From Pseudolabrys sp. (GTDB taxonomy: Bacteria > Pseudomonadota > Alphaproteobacteria > Rhizobiales > Xanthobacteraceae), in assembly GCA_029945495.1 (NCBI GenBank), contig JAQSCR010000538.1:1-9439 (forward strand): 9,439 nucleotides of DNA, given 5' to 3'. Shown here one piece after another: positions 1-6,670 of this stretch. The position numbers and the translations under genes were made by a program. Position 1 is the stretch's first letter. The number at the start of each line of letters is the position of its first letter. The notes under the pieces were generated by a model. The model made no database searches, was not told the DNA's origin, and saw only the letters and a list, made by a program, of their open reading frames with translations.

Positions 1-270
1 CATGATGAGGCTGATGCTGCAAATCAGAGTGGCAGTATGAAATTTCGCCAAAGGCCGGCCAGACAACCTCCAGAAGCCAAGGACAATGAACGCGACTACG
101 GCCGATGGGATTAACGGATCAGGAATGTGGGTCAGCAAAGCGAATGCATCAGCCTGGGGAAGTTGCGTGTGGACCAGCAGCGCAATGGGCTGATCAAGCC
201 ACAGATATGAGATTGCAGAAGCCAGTGAGGTTGTCGCCAAACTCAAAAGCCAACGTTGCGTCGCGATCAT
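1..270 (-). CDS. PAP2-type membrane phosphatase, N-terminal part, cut by window edge
   Basis: This is the first 90 codons of a gene that leaves the window at position 1. The ATG at 268-270 was chosen because no other ATG, GTG or TTG lies upstream before the in-frame stop at 331-333, and a GGGA Shine-Dalgarno-like run sits 8 bases upstream. The protein has a hydrophobic segment at about residues 8-26 (LLSLATTSLASAISYLWL), a second at about 54-69, and a third starting near 80 that is still open at the edge. The pattern 'ISYLWLDQPIALLVH...HIPDPLIP...LSGRPL' resembles the N-terminal region of rhizobial PAP2-family lipid or undecaprenyl-pyrophosphate phosphatases. The catalytic motifs (KxxxxxxRP, PSGH, SRxxxxxHxxxD) would lie outside the window, so the family call is recognition only. 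It could be another multi-span membrane protein. G/C-rich third positions support real coding. Confidence 0.6.
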   Translation of the reverse strand, partial: MIATQRWLLSLATTSLASAISYLWLDQPIALLVHTQLPQADAFALLTHIPDPLIPSAVVAFIVLGFWRLSGRPLAKFHTATLICSISLIM

Positions 271-339
271 TCGACTATTCCCAGGTTGATGAGCGTTGCC
301 TAGACAAGAACAATAACAGTGGCCATTAATTCATTGCAT

Positions 340-360
340 TTTATGCTAGATTTGCATAAA
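340..360. promoter_or_regulatory. Short perfect inverted repeat upstream of the PAP2-like gene
   Basis: TTTATGC (340-346) and GCATAAA (354-360) are perfect inverted arms around a 7-base AT-rich spacer. The site lies 70 bases upstream of the PAP2-like start, in an AT-rich pocket of otherwise GC-rich DNA. It could be an operator for that gene or part of its promoter region, but the IS21 remnant begins nearby, so it might equally be IS-flank sequence. Function is inference. Confidence 0.3.
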
Positions 361-412
361 GACGACCGCGCTCAAACCAAGAAATAGCTTATGTGCCCCA
401 CACAGTAATTGT

Positions 413-431
413 GCGGGATTTTAGATCCCGC
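413..431. repeat. Hairpin just before the truncated istA
   Basis: GCGGGAT (413-419) and ATCCCGC (425-431) form a perfect 7-bp stem with loop TTTAG. It lies about 20 bases before the point where istA homology starts. It may belong to the left end of a different IS joined here, or to the target DNA. No T-tract follows on the plus strand, so it is a poor terminator. Confidence 0.4.
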
Positions 432-451
432 GGAATTGTTATAAAAATGGA

Positions 452-1510
452 ATGGGCTTTTGTCGCGCACAGCTGTTTGTCGCGGCAATGGGAGCCTCGA
501 ACTATACCTACGCCGAGGCCTGCCCGAGCGAGTGTCTGTCCGATTGGATCGGCGTGCATACTAACGTATTCAGGTATCTCGGCGGCGTGCCGAAGTTCGT
601 GGTCTGCGATAATCTCAAGGCCGCCGTGACCAACCCGGATCGCTACGATCCAGGTCTCAATCGAACCTACGCCGAGATGGCCAGCCATTACGGCACCGCT
701 ATCCTCGCGGCAAGGCCGAGACGCCCGAAGGACAAGGCCAAGGTCGAGGTCGCCGTCCAGATCGCGCAGCGCTGGGTCCTGGCGCGTCTGCGCAATCAGC
801 GCTTCTTTTCCCTGGCGGAGCTTAATGCTGCCATTGGCGTGCTTGTCGTCGAGCTCAATGCCCGCCAGATGCGCGGTTTCGGCTCCAGCCGGGCCGAACT
901 GTTCGCCGAGATCGATCGTCCCAAGCTGGGAGCGCTGCCCGACCGGCCCTACGTCTTTGCGCGCTGGAAGCGCTGCCGCGTCGCGCCCGACTATCACGTC
1001 GAGATCGACGGACATTGGTATTCCACCCCTTACCGCCTGATCCGTGAACTCGTCGACGTACGCATTGCCGACAAGACGGTCGAGATATTCCACAAAGGCC
1101 AGAGGATCGCCAGCCACCCCCGCGCACCTAACCGCCGCGGCCACACCACGATTGCCGAGCACATGCCGAGCGCCCATCGTCGCTACGGCAAGTGGACCCC
1201 AGGAGGGTTGATCGCGGCCGGCGAGAAGATTGGTCCGTCGACCGCGGCATTTTTCCAGGCCGTCATCGCTGCAAGGCCGCATCCCGAGCAAGGCTTTCGC
1301 ACCTGCCTCGGCATCCTGTCGCTGGCCAGGGGCTACGACAATGCGCGCGTCGATGCAGCCTGCCGGCGCGGCATCCTCATCAAGGCGCGCTCCGTCGCCT
1401 CGATCCGTTCGATCCTCAATAACGGCCTCGATCGCGCTTTCCTTGACGAGACGTCCAACGACCAACCTCTGCGCCACGGCAATATCCGAGGTCAGGGCTA
1501 CTTCCACTGA
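452..1510 (+). pseudogene. istA: IS21-family transposase IstA, 5'-truncated (copy 1)
   Basis: This open frame of 352 residues carries the central and C-terminal parts of an IS21 IstA transposase (DDE recombinase). Homology starts at about residue 5 (RAQLFVAAMGASNYTYAEA). The second catalytic aspartate is visible in VVCDNL (about residue 53) and the glutamate in KDKAKVEV (about residue 99). The C-terminal region (HWYSTPYRLI, residues about 200-330) is intact to the stop. The N-terminal helix-turn-helix and the first catalytic aspartate, roughly 130-170 residues in family members, are absent. An in-frame stop lies at 422-424, so the ATG at 452 is only the first start in the surviving frame. With one of three catalytic acids missing it should not catalyse transposition. 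The matching istB follows 16 bases downstream. Confidence 0.88.
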
Positions 1511-1526
1511 ACCATGGAGAATCCCA

Positions 1527-2288
1527 ATGCTGACGCACCCCACCCATGAACGGTTGATCGCACTCGGCTTGGCCGGAATGGCCAAAGCCTTCGAAGAGCA
1601 ACGACGATCACCGGATCTCGATGCCCTGTCGTTCGAGGAGCGTGTCGGCCTTCTTGTCGATCGCGAAGCTGCCGAACGAGACACCAAGCGTCTCACGACC
1701 CGTCTCAAGTTCGCCGCGTTGCGCCAAAGCGCATGCGTGGAAGACGTCGATTTGCGCACGCCACGCGGCATCGACCGCGCGGTCTTTGCCAGACTCGTCG
1801 GTGGCGACTGGATCAACCACAACGAGAACTTGCTCGTCACAGGGGCGACCGGGCTCGGCAAAAGCTGGATTGCTTGCGCCCTCGGCCATAAAGCCTGTCG
1901 CGACAATCGCTCAGTTCAGTATCATCGCGTCCCACGCCTATTCGAGGCGCTCGCCCTCGCTCGCGGTGACGGCCGCTACGGCCGAATGCTCAAAAACCTC
2001 GGCCGCGTTCAACTCCTCATCCTTGATGACTGGGGCCTGTCGGTACTCAATCCGCCCGAACGGCGCGACCTCCTGGAGATCCTCGATGATCGCCATGGCC
2101 GCGCCTCCACCATTGTTACCAGCCAGATCCCGGTCGAGCATTGGCACGACATCATCGGCGATCCCACTCTCGGCGACGCGATCCTGGATCGCCTCGTTCA
2201 CAACGCTCACCGCCTCCAACTTACCGGAGAAAGCATGCGAAAAAAGAACGCCCGCAATCAAACTCTTGACGACGCCTCAAACGCCTGA
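1527..2288 (+). CDS. istB: IS21-family helper ATPase IstB (copy 1), full length
   Basis: IstB is the AAA+ ATPase that works with IstA in target selection and strand transfer of IS21 elements. The 253-residue product has the usual length. The N-terminal helical region (LIALGLAGMAKAFEEQ) is followed by Walker A GATGLGKS at residues 106-113 and Walker B LLILDDW at 163-169. The ATG at 1527 is preferred over starts further up the same frame because GGAGA lies 7 bases before it, the IstB N-terminus begins there, and everything upstream in this frame overlaps istA. It follows istA by 16 bases as in a normal istAB operon. No frameshift is visible, but its partner istA is truncated, so the pair is probably non-functional unless supplied in trans. 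Confidence 0.92.
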   Translation: MLTHPTHERLIALGLAGMAKAFEEQRRSPDLDALSFEERVGLLVDREAAERDTKRLTTRLKFAALRQSACVEDVDLRTPRGIDRAVFARLVGGDWINHNENLLVTGATGLGKSWIACALGHKACRDNRSVQYHRVPRLFEALALARGDGRYGRMLKNLGRVQLLILDDWGLSVLNPPERRDLLEILDDRHGRASTIVTSQIPVEHWHDIIGDPTLGDAILDRLVHNAHRLQLTGESMRKKNARNQTLDDASNA

Positions 2289-2315
2289 ACAAATCGGAAT
2301 GTCGGTCAAAGCGGC

Positions 2316-2384
2316 CGCTCACGATCGCGCGAAATAACTGCTCACCATCGTGTGAAATCGCCGCTCACCATCACCGAAATGCGC
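2316..2384 (+). repeat. Three 23-base tandem repeats at the right end of IS21 copy 1
   Basis: GCTCAC occurs at 2317, 2340 and 2363, exactly 23 bases apart, each copy followed by [CG]ATC and then GAAAT about 13-14 bases further on. The third copy has one base fewer between the two blocks. IS21-family ends are known to carry multiple terminal repeats that bind the transposase, and this array lies 28 bases after istB, where such an end is expected. It marks the right boundary of copy 1, within a few bases of the broken start of the second istA (homology from about 2391). Confidence 0.65.
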
Positions 2385-3380
2385 ATGCTCGGCGGCGAGA
2401 GCTTTGTCGCGCTGGCGGAAGGGCTGCAGAACGCCCTGTGGTCGCTGGGCGGGGTTCCTGAGCAACACCGAAGCGACAGCCTTTCGGCGGCGTTCCGTAA
2501 TCTCGGCGCCGACGCCAAGGAGGATTTGACGACACGCTACGAGGCATTCTGCGGCTACTACGGCATGACCCCGACCCGCAACAATCGCGGAGTGTCGCAC
2601 GAAAATGGTTCGATCGAGAGCGCGCATGGCCATCTCAAAAGGGCACTCGCCGACGCCCTGTTGCTGCGGGCCTCGCGCGACTTCGATGATCTTCCAGCAT
2701 GGCGGAGCTTCGTCGACGAGATCGTTGGCCGCGGCAACGCGCGCAATGCCAAGCGTATCGACCAGGAGCGGATGGCGTTAAAGAAACTGCCGGTCCGCAA
2801 GACCGCCGATTATGAGGAGGTCAACGTCGACGTCACGACATCCAGCGCCTTTACGTTGCGCAAGGTGTTTTACTCTGTGCCATCCCGATTGATTGGTCAC
2901 CGGCTGCGCGTGCGTCTTTATGACGACCGCCTCGAATGCTTCCAGGGAGCCACGCACATCGTCACCTTGCGGCGCGGGCGAACGCAGCCGAACGGCAAAC
3001 ATGGCCATGTCATCGACTATCGCCATGTCATTCATTCCCTGCGCCGCAAGCCGATGGCGCTGCTTAATCTGGTCTATCGCGACCAGCTCTTTCCCCGTCG
3101 GGCCTACGCCCTTGCGTTCGAGGCCTTGCTCGCCGGAATCGGCGAGAGACCAGCCTGCCGCGCCATGGTCGGGCTTCTGGCGCTCGCACACGAACGTGCC
3201 TGCGAGGCGGAACTCGGTGCTGTTCTGCAAGCCACTCTCGACGATGGCGGCCTGCCGGATCTCAAGGCGCTGATCGAACGCTTCCGCCCGAAGGGCGTGG
3301 CACTGCCGGTCGTCATCGTCACGCTGCCCTCGCTCGCCATCTACGACCAGATCGCCGCGACCGTGGGAGAAGCCGCATGA
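2385..3380 (+). pseudogene. istA: IS21-family transposase IstA, 5'-truncated (copy 2)
   Basis: The C-terminal part of a second, clearly different IstA transposase. Homology begins abruptly at about 2388-2391 with MLGGESFVALAEGLQNALW, right after the terminal repeats of copy 1. The open frame reaches back to a GTG at 2352, but those first codons come from copy 1's repeats and are not a natural start. The second catalytic aspartate is in HRSDSLSAAF and the glutamate in HENGSIES. The N-terminal helix-turn-helix and first aspartate are missing. The C-terminal part (FYSVPSRLIGHRLRVRLYDD and beyond) is complete. Its TGA overlaps the next ATG as ATGA, the usual translational coupling of istA to istB. 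It should be catalytically dead. Confidence 0.87.
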
Positions 3381-4186
3381 ACGCGACCGTCAAGATCGAC
3401 GCCGCCCGTGTCGAGCTGCTGCTCAGCGAACTGCGCCTGCCCGGCATCAAGCTGATCTGGGCCGCCCTGGCGGAAACCGCCGACAAGGAAGGCTGGCCCG
3501 CCGCACGCTTCCTGGCTGCCCTCGCCGAACAGGAGATGGTGGAGCGAAGCCGGCGCCGCTTCGAACGTCATCTGGAAGAAGCCCGCCTGCCGCCGGGAAA
3601 GACCCTCGATGCGTTCGACTTCGATGCCGTGCCGATGATCTCAAAGGCGCAGGTGCAGGCGCTCGCCGCCGGTGACGCCCGGCTTGAAAAGGGCGCCAAT
3701 CTCTTGTGTTTTGGCCCACCTGGCGGCGGCAAATCGCATCTGGCGGCGGCGCTTGGTATGGCCCTGATCGAAAAGGGCTGGCGCGTGTTGTTCACCAGAA
3801 CCACCGACCTCGTGCAAAAACTCCAGATCGCACGCCGCGACCTCGTGCTCGAAGCGGCGATCGCCAAACTCGACAAATATCATCTGCTGATTCTCGACGA
3901 TCTCGCCTATGTCACCAAGGATCAATCGGAGACCAGCGTTCTGTTCGAACTGATCAGCGCCCGCTACGAACGACGATCGATGCTCATCACGGCCAATCAA
4001 CCGTTCGGCGAATGGGGCAAAATCTTCCCCGACCAAGCCATGACCCTCGCGGCGATCGATCGCCTCGTCCACCACGCCACAATCCTCGAAATGAATGTCG
4101 ACAGTTACCGCCGCAAGGCTGCTGTCGACAACGCCCGCAGCGCCGGACGACCGCCAACCCGCGCCACGATCAAAACCTCATCCTGA
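3377..4186 (+). CDS. istB: IS21-family helper ATPase IstB (copy 2), full length
   Basis: The product is a 269-residue AAA+ ATPase, the usual IstB length. Walker A GPPGGGKS lies at residues 113-120 and Walker B LLILDDLA at 170-177. The N-terminal region (LPGIKLIWAALAETADKEGW) is typical of IstB. The start overlaps the istA stop by four bases (ATGA) and is preceded by GGGAGA 6 bases upstream, so the start is well supported. It differs clearly from copy 1 in both the N-terminal region and the Walker A sequence, so the two elements are different IS21 species and not a duplication. The gene is open and undamaged, but its istA partner is broken. Confidence 0.92.
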   Translation: MNATVKIDAARVELLLSELRLPGIKLIWAALAETADKEGWPAARFLAALAEQEMVERSRRRFERHLEEARLPPGKTLDAFDFDAVPMISKAQVQALAAGDARLEKGANLLCFGPPGGGKSHLAAALGMALIEKGWRVLFTRTTDLVQKLQIARRDLVLEAAIAKLDKYHLLILDDLAYVTKDQSETSVLFELISARYERRSMLITANQPFGEWGKIFPDQAMTLAAIDRLVHHATILEMNVDSYRRKAAVDNARSAGRPPTRATIKTSS

Positions 4187-4301
4187 TTGTCGCTCCACGA
4201 CAATCAAATCACGCGTCACGAAAATATAGCTTGCGTTACCGTCGCGCCGCGACAATCATCCTCCCGCCGCGACCGCCGAAATGGCCATCCTGATTGTCGC
4301 T
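4184..4301 (+). repeat. Four alternating 9-mers at the right end of IS21 copy 2
   Basis: TGATTGTCG occurs at 4184-4192 and 4291-4299, and its complement CGACAATCA at 4198-4206 and 4250-4258. The first two form a perfect 9-bp hairpin with loop CTCCA, whose first arm includes the istB stop codon. The outer pair is part of a 14-base direct repeat (TCCTGATTGTCGCT at 4181 and 4288). These are probably transposase-binding sites or the terminal region of the element. The hairpin could also stop transcription or protect the istB message, but no T-tract follows it. Confidence 0.6.
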
Positions 4302-4327
4302 GTGTTCCCATCCAGATTGACGCGCTA

Positions 4328-4809
4328 CACTAACCCGATCCAGGCAGCAAGACTGCGCCCCGATGAGAAAGTCTTCCAGTCCCCAATCTCGGCAATCAGA
4401 GCTGTGGCGACCAGTGGGCCAATGCCTGGTATCTCCGCTAGCCGCCGGCTCGCCTCGCATGAGCGATGCAAAGCCAAAATACTCTTGTCGATGGACCCGA
4501 TCTCGATTCCGATCACGCTATACTGGCGTGCCAGCACAGCGAGAATGCCGCGGACTGCAGGGGGAACTCGGTAATCCGCACTATCCGCGATGATCCTGAG
4601 CAACTCTCCCCCGTGCCATTGCGGCCCTTGGCCGATACGATACCGAGTTCGGCCAGATGTCCACGTAGGGCGTTGCTCAACATCGTGCGCTGACGCACCA
4701 GTAATTGGTCCGGTGCAGCATCAAGGCTGTTTGCTGTTCCTTCGTCTTCATCGGAACGAACCGCATTGACGGCCGCGTGACCGCTTCGCAAATCGCTTTA
4801 TCGTCCTGT
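4328..4809 (-). pseudogene. IS110-family transposase relic A, frameshifted and truncated
   Basis: Read on the minus strand, IS110-type transposase sequence is spread over three frames. AICEAVTRPSMRFVPMKT (from about 4796) continues to about 4707. After a shift, LLVRQRTMLSNALRGHLAEL runs to about 4610. After a second shift, ELLRIIADSADYRV continues to SGRSLAAWIGLV, ending at 4328. The helix-hairpin-helix-like stretch IPGIGPLVATALIAEIGD of the C-terminal Transposase_20 domain is clear. Most of the N-terminal DEDD domain is missing, and the C-terminus is cut at the IS21 boundary, where a TAG (4325-4327) follows by chance. It cannot encode an active enzyme. Confidence 0.82.
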
Positions 4810-4822
4810 ATAGATTTCCGGG
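4798..4822. repeat. 25-base near-repeat, copy 1 (partner at 6097-6121)
   Basis: This stretch matches 6097-6121 at 23 of 25 positions, in the same orientation. The only differences are two adjacent bases in the middle (AT here, GC there). Here it abuts the 5' side of IS110 relic A; the other copy lies about 35 bases past the 3' side of IS110 relic B. It may be a piece of the same IS end at both places, or a recombination site. Confidence 0.75.
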
Positions 4823-4841
4823 CGTCAAAAATCTTGCCCGG
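4818..4841 (-). terminator. Weak hairpin after the chimeric gene
   Basis: CCGGGC (4836-4841 read on the minus strand) pairs with GCCCGG (4818-4823) around a 12-base AT-rich loop, just after the stop of the IS1380 chimera. The 6-bp stem and the lack of a following T-run make it a poor intrinsic terminator. Confidence 0.25.
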
Positions 4842-4843
4842 CT

Positions 4844-5839
4844 TTAGTGACAGGTCATCCCCATCATTTTCCCGTTGACGATGTTGGGAGTGCAGTTCGG
4901 AATCTTCGGTGAAGGCGGCTTTGGCGCTGCTGCTGCGACCACGGGTTTTGGCGAAATTACCACGGGCTTGGGCGCTGTTATCATAGGCCGCGGCGCGACT
5001 GCATGAGCTGCAACCGTCGGCGGCTTAGTCACCGGCTGCACAATTACCTGCTTAAGCTTTGGCGCGCCAGCCGGTTGCGGTTTCAGCTCTTGGGTGTGAA
5101 CTTGCTCGGTCTTCCGCGCAGCCGGTTGCATCGTAACGGCCGGAGCAGTCGTTACAACCGTCGCCTTCGGCGTGGTTGACGGTGCTGCGCCTGCGGGAGG
5201 TGCCGGCGTAACCGCTAACTTTGCCGTCGTGCTGGGTGCCGGCGTGGCGGCGGGAGCCACTGTGGCTTTGGGCGTGACAGACGGGGCTACAGCGGCGACC
5301 GGCGGTCTTTGCGTCGTCGCCGGCGTCACAGCGTCCCTCCGCGAGGCTAAGGCGTCGCCAAGCGACTTCAAGCCGTGCTGCAATTCGGCCTTCGGATGTT
5401 TTTCCGCCAGTGTATTCAGGCCATTCTTCAGGGATGTAACTTCTGCGGAACTAAGTCCCGCCTTGTTCTGAAGATCAAGTCCGGTGGCTGCGGCCCGGTC
5501 CACCAACGTCGCCAACGCGCTAAACGTCCTTTGATCCGCCTTGCTGACTTTGCCGGGAATCGTTCGCAGCGCCTGGTGAATGCGCTGGGCCTGCTCAGGC
5601 GTAAGTTTTACGACAGGCTGAAACCGGATGATCTCGGCGAGCGAGTGGGTAATCAGCTCGGGCGCACGTGGGTCCACCATGCAGGCGGCCAGCCGATCGG
5701 CGACGCGAAGGCGCTGCTCGACCTCGCGCAAAACTAAAATGCCGCCGTCTGACGACAACAGCCCACCATCGAATTTGGCCACAACTGTCTTGCCGCCAAC
5801 AGGTGACAGACCAGGCAGCGGCAGCATAGAATCATTCAT
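4844..5839 (-). CDS. Chimeric protein: IS1380 transposase N-terminus fused to Pro/Ala/Thr/Val-rich protein
   Basis: This single open frame of 331 codons has two unrelated parts. Residues 1-73 (MNDSMLPLPGLSPVGG to SLAEIIRF) match the N-terminus of IS1380-family transposases, including KFDGGLLSSDGG. At about 5620/5621 this homology ends in mid-domain. The frame continues with QPVVKLTPEQAQRIHQ, a helical region of about 100 residues, then about 140 residues rich in Pro, Ala, Thr and Val with repeated PSxTPKATV and KPVV motifs. It ends with a short cysteine pair (NCTPNI...GMTCH). I do not recognise the second part. The low-complexity linker and terminal Cys pair suggest an envelope or exported protein whose signal peptide was replaced by IS1380 sequence, but that is inference. 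No signal peptide or membrane segment is visible. The ATG at 5839 is the normal IS1380 start; the frame also reaches a TTG at 5887. No clear Shine-Dalgarno is seen, so expression is uncertain. Confidence 0.75.
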   Translation of the reverse strand: MNDSMLPLPGLSPVGGKTVVAKFDGGLLSSDGGILVLREVEQRLRVADRLAACMVDPRAPELITHSLAEIIRFQPVVKLTPEQAQRIHQALRTIPGKVSKADQRTFSALATLVDRAAATGLDLQNKAGLSSAEVTSLKNGLNTLAEKHPKAELQHGLKSLGDALASRRDAVTPATTQRPPVAAVAPSVTPKATVAPAATPAPSTTAKLAVTPAPPAGAAPSTTPKATVVTTAPAVTMQPAARKTEQVHTQELKPQPAGAPKLKQVIVQPVTKPPTVAAHAVAPRPMITAPKPVVISPKPVVAAAAPKPPSPKIPNCTPNIVNGKMMGMTCH

Positions 5840-5930
5840 GGCGGGTGTGGTCTCGTGGAAATGGCGCGGATTGGAGTCGACAACCAAATCCTACGCTAAA
5901 TCAGTGATTTGAGCCACATCCGCCAACCTG
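5621..5930 (-). mobile_element. IS1380-family 5' fragment
   Basis: The fragment comprises the upstream non-coding end and the first 73 codons of an IS1380 transposase. The inner boundary (5621) is where transposase homology stops inside the fused frame. The outer boundary is approximate. A 13-base palindrome, AAATCAGTGATTT at 5898-5910, lies in the presumed IS end. The rest of the IS1380 element is absent from the window. Confidence 0.6.
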
Positions 5931-5954
5931 CGCTGCATAATTCGGGTTAGCTGA

Positions 5955-6000
5955 GCATTCCGGCGATCGCGACCAGTCGTTCCAGCGCATCGCGACCAGT
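5955..6000. repeat. Two 23-base tandem repeats, likely a solitary IS21-type end
   Basis: ATCGCGACCAGT occurs at 5966-5977 and 5989-6000, exactly 23 bases apart, and TTCC recurs 9-10 bases before each. The period and layout match the multiple terminal repeats of IS21 elements, but the sequence differs from the array at 2316-2384. No istA or istB is attached, so this is probably a left-over end from a third IS21 element. Confidence 0.5.
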
Positions 6001-6096
6001 GTGACGCGGGTGCGTGACGGCACCGTTGGATGATGATGGTGATGTCAGTCTCCTGTGGGTTGGTGCAGCGTGCCCGCCGTCAGGCAGAAACTCCAC

Positions 6097-6121
6097 TTAT
6101 CGTCCTGTGCAGATTTCCGGG
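6097..6121. repeat. 25-base near-repeat, copy 2 (partner at 4798-4822)
   Basis: This stretch is identical to 4798-4822 at 23 of 25 positions, in the same orientation. It lies inside the debris 3' of IS110 relic B, about 1.3 kb from its partner. The two copies flank the whole chimeric IS1380 gene and its upstream region. Confidence 0.75.
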
Positions 6122-6156
6122 ACCGGCTCTCCACCACCACAGTCTCGATGTCGCTC

Positions 6157-6594
6157 ACGGTCGATCTCGCCAGACTGATACTTGGACGGCGTCAGTCCAA
6201 ACACCGCCCCGACAGCTTTGGAGTTTTTGAAGCGGGCGGGCACGTCAACTGTAGCGCGATAGGTCAGCGCTACCACCGGGCCAACTCCGGGGACCGTCAT
6301 CAGGCGCCGGCACACATCATCGTCCCCTACGATGGCCAGCAAACGGCGGTGCAGAATCCCGATCTGTTCGCGAAGCACCCACCGAACAACAAGGAGGGAC
6401 TCAATCAGAACGGCAAGATCGGGGAGATCCTGGACCAACTCCCTGATCCGCGCCTCGAACTTCACCGTCCCGACCGCGCCTACCTTGAGGCCGAAGTTGC
6501 GCTAGGTGCCGCGCAGGTCATTTTCGACGGCGATGGCCTTGGATTGCAGCAGCTTTCGATGAGTCAGCAGCATTCTATGTTTTTGGCTGCGTAT
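6157..6594 (-). pseudogene. IS110-family transposase relic B, in-frame stop and truncated
   Basis: On the minus strand a single frame runs from IRSQKHRMLLTHRKLLQSKA (about 6594) to TPSKYQSGEIDR (6157), typical of the middle and C-terminal parts of IS110 transposases. The Transposase_20 helix-hairpin-helix-like stretch RLMTVPGVGPVVALTYRATV is well preserved. A TAG at 6502-6504 interrupts the frame where family members have a hydrophobic residue (LRGT-stop-RNFGLKVG). Homology ends abruptly after EIDR, where the frame passes into unrelated IS debris; the N-terminal DEDD domain is absent and a TGA lies at 6595-6597. This relic is of a different IS110 subgroup from relic A. The open part from the ATG at 6465 could give a short peptide but not a functional enzyme. 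Confidence 0.82.
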
Positions 6595-6670
6595 TCACTG
6601 CGTCAGTAGCGCCGCAATGTCCGCGAAGTGCCATTCACTTGAGCTTTGAGGCTCAATTGCGAACCTCCGC

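Larger units (their letters stand above)
440..2384 (+). mobile_element. IS21-family element, copy 1, left end missing
   Basis: This remnant consists of truncated istA, complete istB and the right terminal repeats. No inverted copy of the right-end repeat (expected to begin near ATTTCGGTGATGGTGAGC) is visible in 1-450, so the left terminus and the istA 5' region appear deleted. The left boundary is uncertain by some tens of bases. The element was probably inserted into, or recombined with, the second IS21 copy that follows directly. Confidence 0.7.
2385..4327 (+). mobile_element. IS21-family element, copy 2, left end missing
   Basis: This remnant holds truncated istA, complete istB and a right end with alternating 9-mers. 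The right boundary lies between about 4302 and 4327: IS110 transposase homology on the opposite strand starts at 4328 and stops at the codons for GLV, where the IS110 frame runs into foreign sequence. Copy 2 therefore appears to have inserted into the IS110 gene, and copy 1 later removed or replaced its left part. Confidence 0.65.
5931..6156. other. Non-coding IS debris between the IS1380 fragment and IS110 relic B
   Basis: Apart from the 23-base repeats (5955-6000) and the second copy of the 25-base near-repeat (6097-6121), I see no gene here. On the minus strand a short open stretch (SRKSAQDDKWSFCLTAGTLHQPTGD, encoded about 6050-6124) ends at a stop near 6048. It looks like the tail of another IS or transposase reading frame, but I cannot name it. 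The segment seems to be stacked IS ends. Confidence 0.45.

Noticed and set aside
105..329. 74-codon plus-strand frame
   Set aside because: It is antisense to the PAP2-like membrane protein, which has better codon bias, hydrophobic segments and family resemblance.
389..1906. 505-codon open frame on the minus strand
   Set aside because: It lies entirely antisense to istA and istB of IS21 copy 1, has no recognisable domain, and long antisense frames are expected opposite GC-rich genes with G/C at third positions.
1621..2337. 238-codon plus-strand frame overlapping istB copy 1
   Set aside because: Ser/Ala/Pro-rich translation in the wrong frame of a clear IstB gene with Walker motifs.
3706..4293. 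195-codon plus-strand frame over istB copy 2
   Set aside because: Arg/Pro-rich out-of-frame translation; the IstB frame has a ribosome binding site and both Walker motifs.
5172..5737. Plus-strand frames of 99 and 120 codons
   Set aside because: They are antisense to the Pro/Ala/Thr-rich part of the chimeric gene and reflect its low-complexity base composition.
6055..6609. 184-codon plus-strand frame
   Set aside because: It lies opposite IS110 relic B, whose protein-level match on the minus strand is clear.
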